A DNA stretch of 64,000 bases, from the NCBI RefSeq assembly GCF_003626535.1, contig NZ_RBAL01000018.1:1-64000 (forward strand), read 5' to 3'. Positions within the stretch are counted from its first letter, which is position 1, and every line of letters starts with the position of its first letter. Of the stretch, positions 59,947-64,000 are shown piece after piece. A program made the translations under genes and the position numbers. This DNA is from Streptomyces hoynatensis (GTDB taxonomy: Bacteria > Actinomycetota > Actinomycetes > Streptomycetales > Streptomycetaceae). The notes under the pieces are model-generated. The model was not told the origin of the DNA and did no database searches. It saw only the letters and a list, made by a program, of their open reading frames with translations.

Positions 59947-61197
59947 TCAGGAGACGGGGCGCGAGTCCTCCCAGGCCCACTCGAATTCCTCGCGGTAGGT
60001 CTCGAAGAGGCTCAGCTCTCCGTCGGCGGCCGGGTCGTCGCGGCCTATCAGCTCCCGCCCGGCGCGCCGCAGCACCAGCGCGGGCGTCTCCATGCCCCTG
60101 CTGCGCCGCAGGTAGGACTGCACCACGGCCACCCCGTCCGGGCCGTCGGCGTCCACGAAGTAGGCGCTGAAGCGCGGGGTGTCGTCGGAGACGTGGATCT
60201 CGAAGGCCTCCGGGTCCCTGACCCGGGCGCGGACCCGGCGCACGTGCAGGATGTTCGTCTCGACCGAACGCGCCAGCTCCCCGCGCTTGAGGCCGAGCTC
60301 GCGCTCCCGGCGCCGCATCGCGCCGCCGGCCGGGTTGAGGAAGAGCAGCCGCATCCGGCAGCCCGCCTCCGCCAGCCGCACCAGGCGCCTGCCCGGGTAG
60401 TTCTGCACCAGCAGCCCCAGGCCGATGCCGATCCCGTCGAGCCGCCGCGCGCCCCCGAACAGCTCCTCGGCGGGCAGCTGCCGCTGGAGCCGCACGCGGT
60501 CCGGATGGACTCCGGCCACGTCGGTGAACCGGTCCCCCACCAGCCGCTCCACCGCGTCCGCCGGCAGGCGCCCCGCCGAGGGGGGCGCGCCCGAGTCGAG
60601 CAGCCGCAGCAGGCGGGCGCAGGCGCGCTCGGCCTGTTCGAGCACGGCGCGGTTCATGCCCCGGTTGCGGCTGACGGCGCTGCGCGCCACCTCCAGCTCG
60701 TCGAGGGTCAGCTCCACCTCGCGGCGGTTCTCCAAATACGGCGCGAAGCAGGGCCAGTGCTGCACCATGAGTTCACGCAGCTGGGGAAGGGTGAGGAAGG
60801 CGAGCACCGTGTCATCGGCAGGATCGAGCAGATGCCCCTTGCGGCGGCTCACCTCGCGCAGGGCCGCCGCGCGCTGCACCCACTCCTGGCCGGTGGGCCC
60901 GGCCGCGGCGATCTCCCACTCCGGTCCGTGCACCGGTTCGTACACCGGGCGCAGCACCGCGGCCACCACGGACCGCAGCCGCTGTTCGACCAGATTCAGC
61001 CAGACGTACGCGCGGCCCGCCCGCTCCACCCTGGTGCGGACCTCGGACCAGTCCTCCGCGGTCCAGTCCAGGTCGACCCCTATCTCCACGGGCCGGGGTA
61101 CGGCCGCGCCGGCCGGCGCCTCCGTGGTCTCGCCCCCGTTTCCCGGGGGTAGTTCAAGACCCGAAGAGCTCAACGCCCGCACCGCCTTCCGCCCCAC
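59947..61197 (-). CDS. SAV2148-family HEPN-domain protein
   Basis: A 416-aa soluble protein I recognise as the Streptomyces SAV2148 HEPN family. The HEPN-like helical part includes RAYVWLNLVEQRLRSVVAAVLRP and EVARSAVSRNRGMNRAVL, with RNRGMN in place of the usual RNase RxxxxH, so nuclease activity is doubtful. The C-terminal half (GGARRLDGIGIGLGLLVQNYPGR, RMRLLFLNPAGGAMRRRERELG, ETPRFSAYFVD-like DDTPRFSAYFVD) resembles phospholipase-D-like modules of signalling proteins. GTG 61197 is taken; GTG 61182 is possible, and neither has a clear ribosome-binding site. Divergent from treY. Function unknown. Confidence 0.8.
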   Translation of the reverse strand: MGRKAVRALSSSGLELPPGNGGETTEAPAGAAVPRPVEIGVDLDWTAEDWSEVRTRVERAGRAYVWLNLVEQRLRSVVAAVLRPVYEPVHGPEWEIAAAGPTGQEWVQRAAALREVSRRKGHLLDPADDTVLAFLTLPQLRELMVQHWPCFAPYLENRREVELTLDELEVARSAVSRNRGMNRAVLEQAERACARLLRLLDSGAPPSAGRLPADAVERLVGDRFTDVAGVHPDRVRLQRQLPAEELFGGARRLDGIGIGLGLLVQNYPGRRLVRLAEAGCRMRLLFLNPAGGAMRRRERELGLKRGELARSVETNILHVRRVRARVRDPEAFEIHVSDDTPRFSAYFVDADGPDGVAVVQSYLRRSRGMETPALVLRRAGRELIGRDDPAADGELSLFETYREEFEWAWEDSRPVS

Positions 61198-61299
61198 CGA
61201 TGGATCAAGGAAGCCTACTGCGGCGGCCCTCGCCCGTGCAGCCGACTCCCGAATCCGCCGGGCTCACGCGACCGGCGGCCCAGGGCGCGCGGGGACGCC

Positions 61300-63744
61300 G
61301 TGACCGGGGGCACCCGCGGGGCGCCGACCGCGACCTACCGGCTCCAGCTCCAGCCCGGCTTCCCGCTGGCGGCGGCGGAGGAGACCGTGCCGTATGCGGC
61401 CGCCCTCGGCGTCTCCCACCTGCACCTCTCCCCCGTCCTCGAATCGGTGCCCGGCTCGGGACACGGCTATGACGTCACCGACCACGCCCGGGTGCGGGAG
61501 GAGCTCGGCGGCGAGGAGGGGCTGCGGCGCCTGGCCGCCACGGCGCGGGCGCACGGGCTCGGCCTGGTGCTCGACATCGTCCCCAACCACATGGCGGTGC
61601 CCGCGAGGGCCGAGCTCAACGGGCCGCTGTGGGAGGTGCTGCGCGACGGCCCCGGCTCGCGTTACGCCTCCTGGTTCGACATCGACTGGGCGGCCGGCGG
61701 GGGCCGGGTGCTGCTGCCGGTGCTCGGGGCGCCCCTCGGGGAGGCCCTGGCCGATCTCGCCGTGCGGGACGGCACCCTGCGTTACGGCGACCGGTCGCTG
61801 CCGCTGCGCCCCGGCACCGAGGACCTGCCGCTGCCCGAGCTGCTGGACGCCCAGCACTACCGGCTCGCCTGGTGGCGCCTTGGCCGCACCGAGCTCAACT
61901 ACCGCAGGTTCTTCGCGGTGTCCGAGCTGATCGGGGTGCGGGTCGAGGACGAGGAGGTGTTCGAGGCGACGCACGCGACGGTGCTGCGGCTGGTCGCGGA
62001 GGGGGTGGTGGCCGGGCTGCGCGTCGACCACCCGGACGGGCTCGCCGACCCGGCCGGCTACCTGCGGCGGCTGAGCCGCCGCACGGGCGGGGTGTGGACC
62101 GTGGCCGAGAAGATCCTCGGCCCCGGCGAGCGGCTGCCGGAGGACTGGCCGGTGGCGGGCACCACGGGCTACGACGCGCTCCGGCACGTGGACGCGGTGT
62201 TCGCCGACCCGCAGGGCAGCGCCGAACTCGCGGAGAGCTACCGGGAGTTCACCGGAGTTGCGGCCGATCTCGGCGGGGAGTGGGCGGCCACGGTGCGCCG
62301 CGCCTCGCACCACATGCTGGAGCGGGAGCTGGCCGCCGAGACCGCGCGGCTGACCCGCGACGCGACCGCGGCCTGCGCCGCCGACCCCGAGCTGCGGCTG
62401 CGCGACCACGCGCCCTGGGCGCTGCGCAAGGCCCTGGTCGAGACCCTGGTCAGGCTCCCGGTGTACCGGCCGTACGCCACCGGCGGCCGGCCGCCCGCGC
62501 CGGCGGACGAGGCGCTGCTCACCGCGGCGGCCGAGCAGGCGCGCGCCGCCTTCGCGGTGCCCGGGGAGGCGGCGGCGGTCACCACCGTGCGCGACCTGGT
62601 GCTCGGCCGGCTCGACGGCAGCCGGGAGGCCGCCGCCTTCCGGGTCCGCTTCGGGCAGGTCGCCTCGGCGCTGCGGGCCAAGGCCGTGGAGGACACCGCG
62701 GGCTACCGGTACGCGGCGCTGCTCTCGGCCGCCGAGGTGGGCGGCGACCCGGGCGCCCCGGCCCTGCCGCCCGAGGCGTTCCACGCCTTCTGCGCGCACC
62801 TGCAGCGCAGGTGGCCGCTGAGTGGGACCGTGCTGTCCACCCACGACACCAAGCGCAGCGCCGACGCCCGGGCCCGCCTCGCCACACTCACCGAACACCC
62901 CCATGTCTGGGCCGAGTTGGTCGCCCGCCTTACCGCGGAGACCGCCGCCGCCGGGGCCGGTGCCCCGGATGCGCACCTGGCCTGGACGACCTGGCAGACG
63001 GCGTTCGCGCTGGGCCGGCCGGATCGGGAACGGCTGCTCGGCGCGGTGCTGAAGTCGGTGCGCGAGGCCGCGCTGGCCACCAGCTGGACCGGGCCGGACG
63101 CGGCGTACGAGGCGGCGGCCGAGCGCTTCGTCGGCGCGGCCTGCGGCGAACCCGCCCGGCTCCTGGCGGCGTTCGAACGCCGCGTGGCCGGCGGGGTGCG
63201 GGCCAACGTCCTGGGCGCGGCCCTGCTGCACCTGACCATGCCGGGCGTCCCCGACGTCTACCGCGGCAGCGAGACCCTGTACCTGGCGCTGGTCGACCCC
63301 GACAACCGGCGGCTGCCCCCGCTGCCCGCCGGCCTGCTCGCGGACCTCGACGGCGGCCGGGTCCCCGGGGGCGCCGGGCGGGACCTGCCGGCCGAGAAGC
63401 TGTGGCTGACCGCGACCGCGCTGCGGCTGCGCCGCGCGCATCCCGCCTGCTTCGGCCCCGAAGGCGACTACCTGCCGCTGGCCGCCGAGGGCCCGGCCGC
63501 GGCGCACTGCCTGGCCTTCTCCCGCGCCGGGCGCGTGATCACCGCGGTCACCCGGCTCCCCGGGGCGCTGGAGCGCCGCGGCGGCTGGGCCGGCACCCGG
63601 CTGCCCCTGCCGCCGGGGCCGTGGCGCGACCTGCTCACCGGCCGCGTCCACCGCGGCGCCCCCGGCCTGGCCACGCTCTTCGCCGAGGCCCCCCTCGCCC
63701 TGCTGCACGCGGGCGAGGGCGAGGCGCTCAGCGCGCGGGCGTGA
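61300..63744 (+). CDS. treY: Malto-oligosyltrehalose synthase
   Basis: An 814-aa GH13 enzyme that converts the reducing end of malto-oligosaccharides to a trehalose linkage. The start TATYRLQLQPGFPLAAAEE with LSPVLESVPGSGHGYDVTDHARV is diagnostic; LDIVPNHMAV, GLRVDHPDGLADP (nucleophile Asp) and TVAEKILG (acid Glu) are the GH13 catalytic motifs, followed by STHDTKRSADARARL and MPGVPDVYRGSE. Full length. GTG start with GGGGAC upstream. Partners treZ and treX are not in the window. The 3' end overlaps the LuxR gene by 17 nt on the opposite strand. Confidence 0.96.
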   Translation: MTGGTRGAPTATYRLQLQPGFPLAAAEETVPYAAALGVSHLHLSPVLESVPGSGHGYDVTDHARVREELGGEEGLRRLAATARAHGLGLVLDIVPNHMAVPARAELNGPLWEVLRDGPGSRYASWFDIDWAAGGGRVLLPVLGAPLGEALADLAVRDGTLRYGDRSLPLRPGTEDLPLPELLDAQHYRLAWWRLGRTELNYRRFFAVSELIGVRVEDEEVFEATHATVLRLVAEGVVAGLRVDHPDGLADPAGYLRRLSRRTGGVWTVAEKILGPGERLPEDWPVAGTTGYDALRHVDAVFADPQGSAELAESYREFTGVAADLGGEWAATVRRASHHMLERELAAETARLTRDATAACAADPELRLRDHAPWALRKALVETLVRLPVYRPYATGGRPPAPADEALLTAAAEQARAAFAVPGEAAAVTTVRDLVLGRLDGSREAAAFRVRFGQVASALRAKAVEDTAGYRYAALLSAAEVGGDPGAPALPPEAFHAFCAHLQRRWPLSGTVLSTHDTKRSADARARLATLTEHPHVWAELVARLTAETAAAGAGAPDAHLAWTTWQTAFALGRPDRERLLGAVLKSVREAALATSWTGPDAAYEAAAERFVGAACGEPARLLAAFERRVAGGVRANVLGAALLHLTMPGVPDVYRGSETLYLALVDPDNRRLPPLPAGLLADLDGGRVPGGAGRDLPAEKLWLTATALRLRRAHPACFGPEGDYLPLAAEGPAAAHCLAFSRAGRVITAVTRLPGALERRGGWAGTRLPLPPGPWRDLLTGRVHRGAPGLATLFAEAPLALLHAGEGEALSARA

Positions 63745-64000
63745 CCAGGCCGGACTCGTAGGCCGCGATCACCAGGTGCACCCGGTCGCGCGCGCCGAGC
63801 TTGGCCCGCAGGCTCGCCACGTGGGCCTTGGCCGTGCCGGGGCTGATGCGCAGCCGCGCGGCCAGCTCCGCGTTGGTGAGCCCACGGCCGACGAGGGCAA
63901 GCACCTCCCGCTCCCGCGCGGTGACCCCCTCCAGCACGGGCGCGGGCGGCGCCGGCTCCGGCCGCCCGGCGAACTCCGCCACCAGGCGGCGGGTGACGCC
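63728..64000 (-). CDS. LuxR/NarL-family response regulator, C-terminal part (cut by window edge)
   Basis: The last 90 residues of a response regulator; the frame is open through base 64000, so the receiver domain lies outside. VTAREREVLALVGRGLTNAELAARL then GTAKAHVASLRAKLGARDRVHLVI is a NarL-type helix-turn-helix, preceded by the linker GVTRRLVAEF. It is convergent with treY and overlaps its end by 17 nt. A sensor kinase gene is expected to the right. Confidence 0.9.
   Translation of the reverse strand, partial: GVTRRLVAEFAGRPEPAPPAPVLEGVTAREREVLALVGRGLTNAELAARLRISPGTAKAHVASLRAKLGARDRVHLVIAAYESGLVTPAR

Overview
The window is high-GC actinobacterial chromosome, almost certainly Streptomyces or a close relative. 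The base composition is strongly GC-rich, GTG starts are common, and several starts look leaderless, with a TAnnnT box 6-9 nt upstream. Marker families include an AllR-like IclR regulator, an XRE/DUF5753 regulator, a DUF2637 membrane protein, an SAV2148-type HEPN protein, RNase Sa, an ECF41 sigma factor and an HspR-type HAIR box before lon. No rRNA, tRNA, CRISPR array or prophage was seen. The only mobile DNA is the 3' end of an IS110-family transposase at the left edge.

Layout. 1-9.5 kb: IS110 remnant, an SDR, a CrtI-like FAD oxidoreductase, a secreted S33 peptidase, glycerate kinase, a ROK sugar kinase with a membrane-anchored partner, and a LacI regulator followed by an operator-like palindrome with no target gene. 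9.5-13.2 kb: methyltransferase, cytochrome P450, secreted RNase Sa. 13.4-31 kb: a purine-salvage/Moco neighbourhood with AllR, a MocA-like nucleotidyltransferase, malate synthase, a sulfite-oxidase-family enzyme, 8-oxoguanine deaminase, a three-subunit xanthine dehydrogenase operon with XdhC and an AlkZ-like protein, and a divergent PucR regulator. 31-43 kb: TPR-like protein, GntR regulator, an iron-box FhuF-like protein, DUF2637 protein, the DNA-alkylation genes ogt, ada-alkA and aidB, a PPOX/F420 protein, lon and an XRE regulator.

43.5-56 kb is a sulfur regulon. It holds a ferredoxin-type sulfite reductase, a small zinc ribbon, cysH, cysC, cysD, cysN, a sulfonate-type ABC transporter and a sirohydrochlorin chelatase that supplies siroheme. 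Next come an orphan OmpR-type regulator and a divergent cysteine dioxygenase-rhodanese pair. Gene order from sulfite reductase to chelatase matches, from memory, S. coelicolor SCO6102-SCO6093. Three unlisted 27-28-codon leader ORFs stand before the sulfite reductase, the orphan regulator and the cysteine dioxygenase. They share HVD[FL]xRx[AS]SA[IL]C, each with one TGT Cys codon near the stop and a 180-245 nt transcript in which C exceeds G before the structural gene. I infer a cysteine-sensing, possibly Rho-dependent, attenuation system. It is the most interesting signal here.

56-64 kb: a nucleoside-sugar-epimerase-like protein, an ECF41 operon (epimerase-sigma-DUF1697) behind a candidate ECF41 promoter, the SAV2148-type HEPN protein, malto-oligosyltrehalose synthase treY, and a LuxR-type response regulator cut by the window end.
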